From positions 8,497,119-8,561,118 of the forward strand of contig JACTAT010000040.1 in NCBI GenBank assembly GCA_014526335.1: a DNA stretch of 64,000 nucleotides, written 5' to 3'. Positions 57,232-64,000 of this stretch are shown here, in pieces (within the stretch, counting starts at the first letter, position 1; every line of letters starts with the position of its first letter). The notes below the pieces were generated by a model, which was given only the letters and a program-made list of their open reading frames with translations, did not search any database and was not told the DNA's origin. Origin of the DNA: Chrysaora quinquecirrha. Taxonomy: Eukaryota > Cnidaria > Scyphozoa > Semaeostomeae > Pelagiidae. The position numbers were made by a program, and so were the translations under genes.

Positions 57232-57309
57232 CTGTTTGTAAGACAAAGTTTCAAGCTATTCAATGTGGAATTGGTTTGCTTAATGAAAATACGAAACAAA
57301 AGCCAAAAA

Positions 57310-57333
57310 CGTCCCTGGATGGGCTTGAACCAT

Positions 57334-57377
<44 letters not shown>

Positions 57378-57383
57378 AGAGAC
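57310..57383 (-). tRNA. tRNA-Asn(GTT) copy 69
   Basis: Identical to consensus. Confidence 0.92.
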
Positions 57384-57462
57384 CTGTTTGTGAGACAAAG
57401 TTAGAAGCTATTCAATGCAGAGTTGGTTTGTTTACTGAAAATATAAAACAGAAGCCAAACAA

Positions 57463-57536
57463 CGTCCTTGGATGTGCTTGAACCATCAAACTTTCGGTTA
57501 ACAGCTGAACGCGCTGACGGATTGCGCCACAGAGAC
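57463..57536 (-). tRNA. tRNA-Asn(GTT) copy 70, degenerate
   Basis: G69A, C62A, G47T, G31A, T21C, G18C. Confidence 0.45.
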
Positions 57537-57616
57537 TTGACAGTGAGACAAATTTTCAAGCTATTCAATGTGGAATTGGTTTGTTTAATGAAAATATAAA
57601 AAAGAAGGACAAAAAA

Positions 57617-57690
57617 CTTCCCTGGATGGGCTTGAACCATCAACCTTTCGGTTAACAGCCGAACGAGCTAACCGATTGCGCCACAGAGAC
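57617..57690 (-). tRNA. tRNA-Asn(GTT) copy 71
   Basis: C73A, G25T. Confidence 0.65.
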
Positions 57691-57770
57691 CTGTTCGTAA
57701 GACAAAGTTTCAAGCTATCCAATGCAGAATTGGTTTGTTTAATGAAAATATAAAAAAGAAGGACAAAAAA

Positions 57771-57794
57771 CGTCCCTGGATGGGCTTGAACCAT

Positions 57795-57838
<44 letters not shown>

Positions 57839-57844
57839 AGAGAC
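57771..57844 (-). tRNA. tRNA-Asn(GTT) copy 72
   Basis: Identical to consensus. Confidence 0.92.
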
Positions 57845-57923
57845 CTGTTTGTTAGACAAAGTTTCAAGCTATTCAATGTGGAATTGGTTTGTTTAATGAA
57901 AATATAAAACAGAAGCCAAAAAA

Positions 57924-57947
57924 CGACCCTGGATGGGCTAGAACCAT

Positions 57948-57984
<37 letters not shown>

Positions 57985-57997
57985 ACGCCACAGAGAC
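57924..57997 (-). tRNA. tRNA-Asn(GTT) copy 73
   Basis: A72T, A58T (B box), C13T. Confidence 0.6.
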
Positions 57998-58075
57998 CTG
58001 ACAGTGAGGCAAATTTTCAAGCTATTCAATGCAGAATTGGTTTATTTACTGAAAATATAAAACAGAAGCCAAAAA

Positions 58076-58112
58076 CGTCCCTGGATGGGCTTGAACCATC
58101 AACCTTTCGGTA

Positions 58113-58143
<31 letters not shown>

Positions 58144-58149
58144 AGAGAC
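58076..58149 (-). tRNA. tRNA-Asn(GTT) copy 74
   Basis: A38T. Confidence 0.75.
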
Positions 58150-58227
58150 CTGTTTGTAAGACAAAGTTTGAAGCTATTCAATGTGGAATTGGTTTGTTTA
58201 ATGAAAATATTAAAAAGAAGCCAAAAA

Positions 58228-58301
58228 CGTCCCTGGATGGGCTTGAACCATCAACCTTTCGGTTAACATCCGAACTCGCTAACCGATTGCGCCACAGGGA
58301 C
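58228..58301 (-). tRNA. tRNA-Asn(GTT) copy 75
   Basis: C33A, C26A, T4C. Confidence 0.7.
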
Positions 58302-58379
58302 CTGTTTGTAAGACAAAGTTTCAAGCTATTCAATGTGGAATTGGTTTGCTTAATGAAAATATGAAACAAAAGCCAAAAA

Positions 58380-58403
58380 CGTCCCTGGATGGGCTAGAAC
58401 CAT

Positions 58404-58440
<37 letters not shown>

Positions 58441-58453
58441 ACGCCACAGAGAC
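58380..58453 (-). tRNA. tRNA-Asn(GTT) copy 76
   Basis: A58T, C13T. Confidence 0.65.
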
Positions 58454-58530
58454 CTGACAGTGAGACAAATTTTCAAGCTATTCAATGCAGAATTGGTTTA
58501 TTTACTGAAAATATAAAACAGAAGCCAAAA

Positions 58531-58554
58531 CGTCCCTGGATGGGCTTGAACCAT

Positions 58555-58598
<44 letters not shown>

Positions 58599-58604
58599 AG
58601 AGAC
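58531..58604 (-). tRNA. tRNA-Asn(GTT) copy 77
   Basis: Identical to consensus; a four-T terminator follows. Confidence 0.92.
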
Positions 58605-58683
58605 CTGTTTGTAAGACAAAGTTTCAAGCTATTCAATGTGGAATTGGTTTGTTTAATGAAAATATAAAACAGAAGCCAAAAAA

Positions 58684-58757
58684 CGACCCTGGATGGGCTT
58701 GAACCATCAACCTTTCGGTTAACAGCAGAACGCGCTAACCGATTGCGCCACAGAGAC
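58684..58757 (-). tRNA. tRNA-Asn(GTT) copy 78
   Basis: A72T, G31T. Confidence 0.65.
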
Positions 58758-58836
58758 CTGTTTGTAAGACAAAGTTTCAAGCTATTCAATGTGGAATTGG
58801 TTTGTTTAATGAAAATATAAAACAGAAGCCAAAAAA

Positions 58837-58860
58837 CGTCCCTGGATGGGCTTGAACCAT

Positions 58861-58904
<44 letters not shown>

Positions 58905-58910
58905 AGAGAC
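58837..58910 (-). tRNA. tRNA-Asn(GTT) copy 79
   Basis: Identical to consensus. Confidence 0.92.
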
Positions 58911-58989
58911 ATGTTTGTAAGACAAAGTTTCAAGCTATTCAATGTGGAATTGGTTTGTTTAATGAAAATATAAAACAGAAGCCAAAAAA

Positions 58990-59013
58990 CGTCCCTGGAT
59001 GGGCTTGAACCAT

Positions 59014-59057
<44 letters not shown>

Positions 59058-59063
59058 AGAGAC
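58990..59063 (-). tRNA. tRNA-Asn(GTT) copy 80
   Basis: Identical to consensus. Confidence 0.92.
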
Positions 59064-59142
59064 TTGACAGTGAAACAAAATTTCAGGCTATTCAATGTGG
59101 AATTGGTTTGTTTAATGATAATATAAAACAAAAGAAAAAAAA

Positions 59143-59216
59143 CGTCCCTGGATGGGCTTCAACCATCAACCTTTCGGTTAACAGCGGAACGCGCTAACCG
59201 ATTGGGCCACAGAAAC
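59143..59216 (-). tRNA. tRNA-Asn(GTT) copy 81, degenerate
   Basis: C57G, G31C, G12C, C3T. Confidence 0.5.
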
Positions 59217-59295
59217 CTGCCAGTGAGACAAATTTTCAAGCTATTCAATGCAGAACTGGATTGTTTACTGAAAATATAGAACAGAAGCTTAAAAA

Positions 59296-59369
59296 CGTCC
59301 CTGGATGGGCTTGAACCATTAACCTTTCGGTTAACAGCCGAGCGCGCTAACCGATTGCACCACAGAGAC
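59296..59369 (-). tRNA. tRNA-Asn(GTT) copy 82
   Basis: G50A, T28C, C11T. Confidence 0.65.
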
Positions 59370-59448
59370 CTGTTTGTAAGACAAAGCTTCAAGCTATTCA
59401 ATGTGGAATTGGTTTGTTTAATGAAAATATGAAACAGAAGCCAACAAA

Positions 59449-59472
59449 AATCCCTGGATGGGCTTGAACCAT

Positions 59473-59516
<44 letters not shown>

Positions 59517-59522
59517 AGAGAC
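59449..59522 (-). tRNA. tRNA-Asn(GTT) copy 83
   Basis: G74T, C73T; first of a four-copy block repeated 613 bp later. Confidence 0.65.
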
Positions 59523-59601
59523 CTGTTTGTAAGACAAAGTTTCAAGCTATTCAATGCAGAGTTGGTTTGTCTACTGAAAATATAAAACAGAAGCCAAACA
59601 A

Positions 59602-59675
59602 CGTCCTTGGATGTGCTTGAACCATCAACCTTTCGGTTAACAGCTGAATGCGCTAACGGATTGCGCCACAGAGAC
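59602..59675 (-). tRNA. tRNA-Asn(GTT) copy 84, degenerate
   Basis: G69A, C62A, G31A, G27A, G18C. Confidence 0.5.
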
Positions 59676-59755
59676 TTGACAGTGAGACAAATTTTCAAGC
59701 TATTCAATGTGGAATTGGTTTGTTTAATGAAAATATAAAAAAGAAGGACAAAAAA

Positions 59756-59779
59756 CGTCCCTGAATGGGCTTGAACCAT

Positions 59780-59823
<44 letters not shown>

Positions 59824-59829
59824 AGAGAC
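59756..59829 (-). tRNA. tRNA-Asn(GTT) copy 85
   Basis: C66T. Confidence 0.8.
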
Positions 59830-59908
59830 CTGTTTGTAAGACAAAGTTTCAAGCTATTCAATGTGGAATTGGTTTGTTTAATGAAAATATAAAACAGAAG
59901 CCAAAAAA

Positions 59909-59982
59909 CGACCCTGGATGGGCTTGAACCATCAACCTTTCGGTTAACAGCCGAACGTGCTAACCGATTGCGCCACAGAGAC
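59909..59982 (-). tRNA. tRNA-Asn(GTT) copy 86
   Basis: A72T, G25A. Confidence 0.7.
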
Positions 59983-60061
59983 CTGTTTGTAAGACAAAGT
60001 TTCAAGCTATTCAATGTGGAATTGGTTTGTTTAATGAAAATATGAAACAGAAGCCAACAAA

Positions 60062-60085
60062 AATCCCTGGATGGGCTTGAACCAT

Positions 60086-60129
<44 letters not shown>

Positions 60130-60135
60130 AGAGAC
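60062..60135 (-). tRNA. tRNA-Asn(GTT) copy 87
   Basis: G74T, C73T; block duplicate of copy 83. Confidence 0.65.
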
Positions 60136-60214
60136 CTGTTTGTAAGACAAAGTTTCAAGCTATTCAATGCAGAGTTGGTTTGTCTACTGAAAATATAAAA
60201 CAGAAGCCAAACAA

Positions 60215-60288
60215 CGTCCTTGGATGTGCTTGAACCATCAACCTTTCGGTTAACAGCTGAATGCGCTAACGGATTGCGCCACAGAGAC
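60215..60288 (-). tRNA. tRNA-Asn(GTT) copy 88, degenerate
   Basis: G69A, C62A, G31A, G27A, G18C; block duplicate of copy 84. Confidence 0.5.
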
Positions 60289-60368
60289 TTGACAGTGAGA
60301 CAAATTTTCAAGCTATTCAATGTGGAATTGGTTTGTTTAATGAAAATATAAAAAAGAAGGACAAAAAA

Positions 60369-60392
60369 CGTCCCTGAATGGGCTTGAACCAT

Positions 60393-60436
<44 letters not shown>

Positions 60437-60442
60437 AGAGAC
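60369..60442 (-). tRNA. tRNA-Asn(GTT) copy 89
   Basis: C66T; block duplicate of copy 85. Confidence 0.8.
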
Positions 60443-60521
60443 CTGTTTGTAAGACAAAGTTTCAAGCTATTCAATGTGGAATTGGTTTGTTTAATGAAAA
60501 TATAAAACAGAAGCCAAAAAA

Positions 60522-60595
60522 CGACCCTGGATGGGCTTGAACCATCAACCTTTCGGTTAACAGCCGAACGTGCTAACCGATTGCGCCACAGAGAC
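60522..60595 (-). tRNA. tRNA-Asn(GTT) copy 90
   Basis: A72T, G25A; block duplicate of copy 86. Confidence 0.7.
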
Positions 60596-60674
60596 CTGTT
60601 TGTAAGACAAAGTTTCAAGCTATTCAATGTGGAATTGGTTTGTTTAATGAAAATATGAAACAGAAGCCAAAAAA

Positions 60675-60748
60675 CGTCCCTGGATGGGTTTGAACCATCA
60701 ACCTTTCGGTTAACAGCCGAACGAGCTAACCGATTGCGCCACAGAGGC
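60675..60748 (-). tRNA. tRNA-Asn(GTT) copy 91
   Basis: G60A, G25T, T2C. Confidence 0.65.
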
Positions 60749-60827
60749 CTGTTTGTAAGACAAAGTTTCAAGCTATGAAATGTGGAATTGGTTTGTTTAA
60801 TCAAAATATAAAACAGAAGCCAAAAAA

Positions 60828-60901
60828 CGACCCTGGATGGGCTTGAACCATCAACCTTTCGGTTAACAGCCGAACGAGCTAACCGATTGCGCCACAGAGA
60901 C
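60828..60901 (-). tRNA. tRNA-Asn(GTT) copy 92
   Basis: A72T, G25T. Confidence 0.7.
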
Positions 60902-60981
60902 CTGTTTGTAAGACAAAGTTTCAAGCTATCCAATGCAGAATTGGTTTGTTTAATGAAAATATAAAAAAGAAGGACAAAAAA

Positions 60982-61055
60982 CGTCCCTGGATGGGCTTGA
61001 ACCATTAACCTTTCGGTTAACAGCCGAACGAGCTAACCGATTGCGCCACAGAGAC
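60982..61055 (-). tRNA. tRNA-Asn(GTT) copy 93
   Basis: G50A, G25T. Confidence 0.7.
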
Positions 61056-61134
61056 CTGTTTGTAAGTCAAAGTTTCAAGCTATTCAATGTGGAATTGGTT
61101 TGTTTAATGAAAATATGAAACAGAAGCCAAAAAA

Positions 61135-61208
61135 CGTCCCTGGATGGGTTTGAACCATCAACCTTTCGGTTAACAGCCGAACGTGCTAACCGATTGCGCC
61201 ACAGAGAC
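61135..61208 (-). tRNA. tRNA-Asn(GTT) copy 94
   Basis: G60A, G25A. Confidence 0.75.
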
Positions 61209-61287
61209 CTGTTTGTAAGACAAAGTTTCAAGCTATGAAATGTGGAATTGGTTTGTTTAATGAAAATATAAAACAGAAGCCAAAAAA

Positions 61288-61311
61288 CGACCCTGGATGG
61301 GCTTGAACCAT

Positions 61312-61348
<37 letters not shown>

Positions 61349-61361
61349 ACGCCACAGAGAC
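61288..61361 (-). tRNA. tRNA-Asn(GTT) copy 95
   Basis: A72T, C13T. Confidence 0.7.
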
Positions 61362-61439
61362 ATGTTTCTAAGACAAATTTTCAAGCTATTCAATGCAGAA
61401 TTGGTTTATTTACTGAAAATATAAAACAGAAGCCAAAAA

Positions 61440-61463
61440 CGTCCCTGGATGGGCTTGAACCAT

Positions 61464-61507
<44 letters not shown>

Positions 61508-61513
61508 AGAGAC
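61440..61513 (-). tRNA. tRNA-Asn(GTT) copy 96
   Basis: Identical to consensus. Confidence 0.92.
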
Positions 61514-61592
61514 CTGTTTGTTAGACAAAGTTTCAAGCTATTCAATGTGGAATTGGTTTGTTTAATCAAAATATAAAACAGAAGCCAAAAAA

Positions 61593-61616
61593 CGACCCTG
61601 GATGGGCTAGAACCAT

Positions 61617-61653
<37 letters not shown>

Positions 61654-61666
61654 ACGCCACAGAGAC
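61593..61666 (-). tRNA. tRNA-Asn(GTT) copy 97
   Basis: A72T, A58T, C13T. Confidence 0.6.
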
Positions 61667-61744
61667 CTGACAGTGAGACAAATTTTCAAGCTATTCAATG
61701 CAGAATTGTTTTATTTACTGAAAATATAAAACAGAAGCCAAAAA

Positions 61745-61781
61745 CGTCCCTGGATGGGCTTGAACCATCAACCTTTCGGTA

Positions 61782-61812
<31 letters not shown>

Positions 61813-61818
61813 AGAGAC
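61745..61818 (-). tRNA. tRNA-Asn(GTT) copy 98
   Basis: A38T. Confidence 0.75.
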
Positions 61819-61896
61819 CTGTTTGTAAGACAAAGTTTGAAGCTATTCAATGTGGAATTGGTTTGTTTAATGAAAATATTAAACAGAAGCCAAAAA

Positions 61897-61970
61897 CGTC
61901 CCTGGATGGGCTTGAACCATCAACCTTTCGGTTAACATCCGAACTCGCTAACCGATTGCGCCACAGGGAC
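61897..61970 (-). tRNA. tRNA-Asn(GTT) copy 99
   Basis: C33A, C26A, T4C. Confidence 0.7.
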
Positions 61971-62048
61971 CTGTTTGTAAGACAAAGTTTCAAGCTATTC
62001 AATGTGGAATCGGTTTGCTTAATGAAAATATGAAACAAAAGCCAAAAA

Positions 62049-62072
62049 CGTCCCTGGATGGGCTTGAACCAT

Positions 62073-62116
<44 letters not shown>

Positions 62117-62122
62117 AGAGAC
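62049..62122 (-). tRNA. tRNA-Asn(GTT) copy 100
   Basis: Identical to consensus. Confidence 0.92.
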
Positions 62123-62201
62123 CTGTTTGTTAGACAAAGTTTCAAGCTATTCAATGTGGAATTGGTTTGTTTAATGAAAATATAAAACAGAAGCCAAAAA
62201 A

Positions 62202-62225
62202 CGACCCTGGATGGGCTAGAACCAT

Positions 62226-62262
<37 letters not shown>

Positions 62263-62275
62263 ACGCCACAGAGAC
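62202..62275 (-). tRNA. tRNA-Asn(GTT) copy 101
   Basis: A72T, A58T, C13T. Confidence 0.6.
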
Positions 62276-62353
62276 CTGACAGTGAGACAAATTTTCAAGC
62301 TATTCAATGCAGAATTGGTTTATTTACTGAAAATATAAAACAGAAGCCAAAAA

Positions 62354-62377
62354 CGTCCCTGGATGGGCTTGAACCAT

Positions 62378-62421
<44 letters not shown>

Positions 62422-62427
62422 AGAGAC
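62354..62427 (-). tRNA. tRNA-Asn(GTT) copy 102
   Basis: Identical to consensus. Confidence 0.92.
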
Positions 62428-62506
62428 CTGTTTGTAAGACAAAGTTTCAAGCTATTCAATGTGGAATTGGTTTGTTTAATGAAAATATAAAACAGAAGCC
62501 AAAAAA

Positions 62507-62580
62507 CGACCCTGGATGGGCTTGAACCATCAACCTTTCGGTTAACAGCGGAACGTGCTAACCGATTGCGCCACAGAGAC
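62507..62580 (-). tRNA. tRNA-Asn(GTT) copy 103
   Basis: A72T, G31C, G25A. Confidence 0.6.
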
Positions 62581-62659
62581 CTGACAGTGAGAAAAATTTT
62601 CAAGATATTCAATGCAGAATTGGTTTGTTTAATGAAAATATAAAACAGAAGCCAAAAAA

Positions 62660-62683
62660 CGTCCCTTGATGGGCTTGAACCAT

Positions 62684-62727
<44 letters not shown>

Positions 62728-62733
62728 AGAGAC
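62660..62733 (-). tRNA. tRNA-Asn(GTT) copy 104
   Basis: C67A. Confidence 0.75.
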
Positions 62734-62808
62734 ATGTTTCTGAGACAAAGTTTTAAGCTATTCAATGCAGAATTAGTTTACTGAAAATATAGAACAGAAG
62801 CCAAAAAA

Positions 62809-62832
62809 CGTCCCTGGATGGGCTTGACTATG

Positions 62833-62875
<43 letters not shown>

Positions 62876-62881
62876 AGAGAC
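62809..62881 (-). pseudogene. tRNA-Asn copy 105 with damaged T-arm
   Basis: 73 nt; one base lost and two changed in the T-arm and B box (plus strand GCTTGACTATGAACC). Confidence 0.7.
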
Positions 62882-62960
62882 ATGTTTGTAAGACAAAGTT
62901 TCAAGCTATTCAATGTGGAATTGGTTTGTTTAATGAAAATATAAAACAGAAGCCAAAAAA

Positions 62961-63034
62961 CGTCCCTGTATGGGCTTGAACCATCAACCTTTCGGTTAAC
63001 AGCAGAACGCGCTAACCGATTGCGCCACAGAGAC
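62961..63034 (-). tRNA. tRNA-Asn(GTT) copy 106
   Basis: C66A, G31T. Confidence 0.65.
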
Positions 63035-63113
63035 CTGTTTGTAAGACAAAGTTTCAAGCTATGAAATGTGGAATTGGTTTGTTTAATGAAAATATAAAAC
63101 AGAAGCCAAAAAA

Positions 63114-63187
63114 CGACCCTGGATGGGCTTGAACCATCAACCTTTCGGTTAACAGCTGAACGCGCTAACGGATTACGCCACAGAGAC
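63114..63187 (-). tRNA. tRNA-Asn(GTT) copy 107
   Basis: A72T, G31A, G18C, C13T. Confidence 0.5.
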
Positions 63188-63266
63188 CTGACAGTGAGAC
63201 AAATTTTCAAGCTATTCAATGTGAAATTGGTTTGTTTAATGGAAATATAAAACAGAAGAAAGAAAA

Positions 63267-63301
63267 CGTCCCTGGATTGGCTTGAATTATCAACCTTTCG
63301 T

Positions 63302-63334
<33 letters not shown>

Positions 63335-63340
63335 AGAGAC
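63267..63340 (-). tRNA. tRNA-Asn(GTT) copy 108
   Basis: C63A, G54A, G53A, C40A. Confidence 0.5.
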
Positions 63341-63418
63341 CTGTTTGTAAGACAAATTTCCAAGCTATTCAATGCAGAATTGGTTTATTTACTGAAATTA
63401 TAAAACAGAAGCCAAAAA

Positions 63419-63492
63419 CGTCCCTGGATGGGCTTGAACCATCAACCTTTCGGTTAACAGCCGCACGCGCTAACCGAATGCGTCACAGAGAC
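63419..63492 (-). tRNA. tRNA-Asn(GTT) copy 109
   Basis: T29G, A15T, G10A. Confidence 0.6.
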
Positions 63493-63571
63493 CTGTTTGT
63501 GAGACAAAGTTTCAAGCTATCCAATGCAGAATTGGTTTGTTTAATGAAAATATAAAACAGAAGCCAAAAAA

Positions 63572-63645
63572 CGTCCCTTGATGGGCTTGAACCATCAACC
63601 TTTCGGTTAACAGCGGAACGTGCTAACCGATTGCGCCACAGAGAC
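63572..63645 (-). tRNA. tRNA-Asn(GTT) copy 110
   Basis: C67A, G31C, G25A. Confidence 0.6.
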
Positions 63646-63724
63646 CTGACAGTGAGAAAAATTTTCAAGATATTCAATGCAGAATTGGTTTGTTTAATGA
63701 AAATATAAAACAGAAGCCAAAAAA

Positions 63725-63748
63725 CGTCCCTTGATGGGCTTGAACCAT

Positions 63749-63792
<44 letters not shown>

Positions 63793-63798
63793 AGAGAC
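63725..63798 (-). tRNA. tRNA-Asn(GTT) copy 111
   Basis: C67A. Confidence 0.75.
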
Positions 63799-63873
63799 AT
63801 GTTTCTGAGACAAAGTTTTAAGCTATTCAATGCAGAATTAGTTTACTGAAAATATAGAACAGAAGCCAAAAAA

Positions 63874-63946
63874 CGTCCCTGGATGGGCTTGACTATGAAC
63901 CTTTCGGTTAACAGCCAAACACGCTAACCGATTGCGCCACAGAGAA
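63874..63946 (-). pseudogene. tRNA-Asn copy 112 with damaged T-arm
   Basis: 73 nt; the same T-arm lesion as copy 105, plus C30T, C26T and G1T. Copies 104-105 and 111-112 are one duplicated pair. Confidence 0.7.
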
Positions 63947-64000
63947 ATGTTTCTAAGACAAAGTTTCAAGCTATTCAATGTGGAATTGGTTTGTTTAATG

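Larger units (their letters stand above)
46746..64000 (-). repeat. tandem array of tRNA-Asn(GTT) genes, about 112 copies, monomer about 153 bp
   Basis: Each monomer is a 74-nt tRNA on the minus strand plus a spacer of about 79 bp. The consensus folds as a full cloverleaf: 7-bp acceptor stem, D-arm with GG at 18-19, anticodon loop CTGTTAA (anticodon GTT), T-arm GATGG-TTCAAGC-CCATC. The A box (TGGCGCAATCGG) and B box (GGTTCAAGCCC) are intact. A run of four to six T follows the 3' end of most copies, a polymerase III terminator. Relative to the canonical eukaryotic gene as I recall it, the T-stem has A51-T65 for G51-C65, a compensated change. Two spacer types alternate (CTGTTTGTAAGAC or TTGACAGTGAGAC next to the 5' end). 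Substitutions in the copy entries use tRNA-sense linear positions 1-74, anticodon 35-37. The array continues past the window. Confidence 0.95.

Noticed and set aside
46746..64000. CRISPR array (regular repeats with spacers)
   Set aside because: The repeats are 74-nt tRNA genes and the spacers are homologous to one another; the DNA is eukaryotic.
46746..64000. tRNA-derived SINE cluster
   Set aside because: Copies are strictly tandem with a fixed period, full-length with terminators, and have no LINE-like tails or target duplications.

Overview
This window is metazoan nuclear DNA with small exons, large introns, GT-AG splice sites and many nested transposons. The invertebrate-type astacin genes, Penelope-like element, hAT element, foldback MITEs and AT-rich composition suggest a cnidarian, probably an anthozoan. 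That placement is inference, because no diagnostic single-copy gene is present.

Layout. Positions 1-11,500 hold no gene I can name. They contain a 206-bp hAT-type MITE with an 8-bp target duplication, a charged exon-like ORF (about 3.1-3.6 kb), a 1.2-kb DNA-transposon-like unit (5.9-7.1 kb) and a 3.3-kb palindromic element (7.1-10.4 kb). The palindrome carries inverted copies of an exon with a CXC-like cysteine cluster. Two paralogous secreted astacin metalloproteases lie head to tail on the minus strand: gene A (11,567-23,475, 355 aa) and gene B (28,677-44,865, 359 aa). I reconstructed both as six coding exons with the same phase at every junction. Their introns are packed with mobile DNA: foldback MITEs in gene A; in gene B, an insertion with a 2.7-kb array of 36-bp repeats, a 2.1-kb hAT element with intact ends, and Penelope-like fragments with a candidate hammerhead ribozyme. 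Between the genes are a 63-bp minisatellite, a LINE 3' end and possible exons of an unrecognised gene.

From about 46.75 kb to the end, the window is a tandem array of tRNA-Asn(GTT) genes on the minus strand. It has about 112 copies on a monomer of about 153 bp and runs off the right edge. Seventeen copies match one 74-nt consensus exactly. Others carry recurring substitutions that define subfamilies and 610-613-bp higher-order blocks. One copy has its anticodon changed from GTT to TTT. The long ORFs across this array and across the 36-bp array arise because both monomers are multiples of three; I do not annotate them as proteins.

The astacins probably act outside the cell as zymogens activated by proteolysis. 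The tRNA array would be transcribed by RNA polymerase III from internal A and B boxes and is independent of them.
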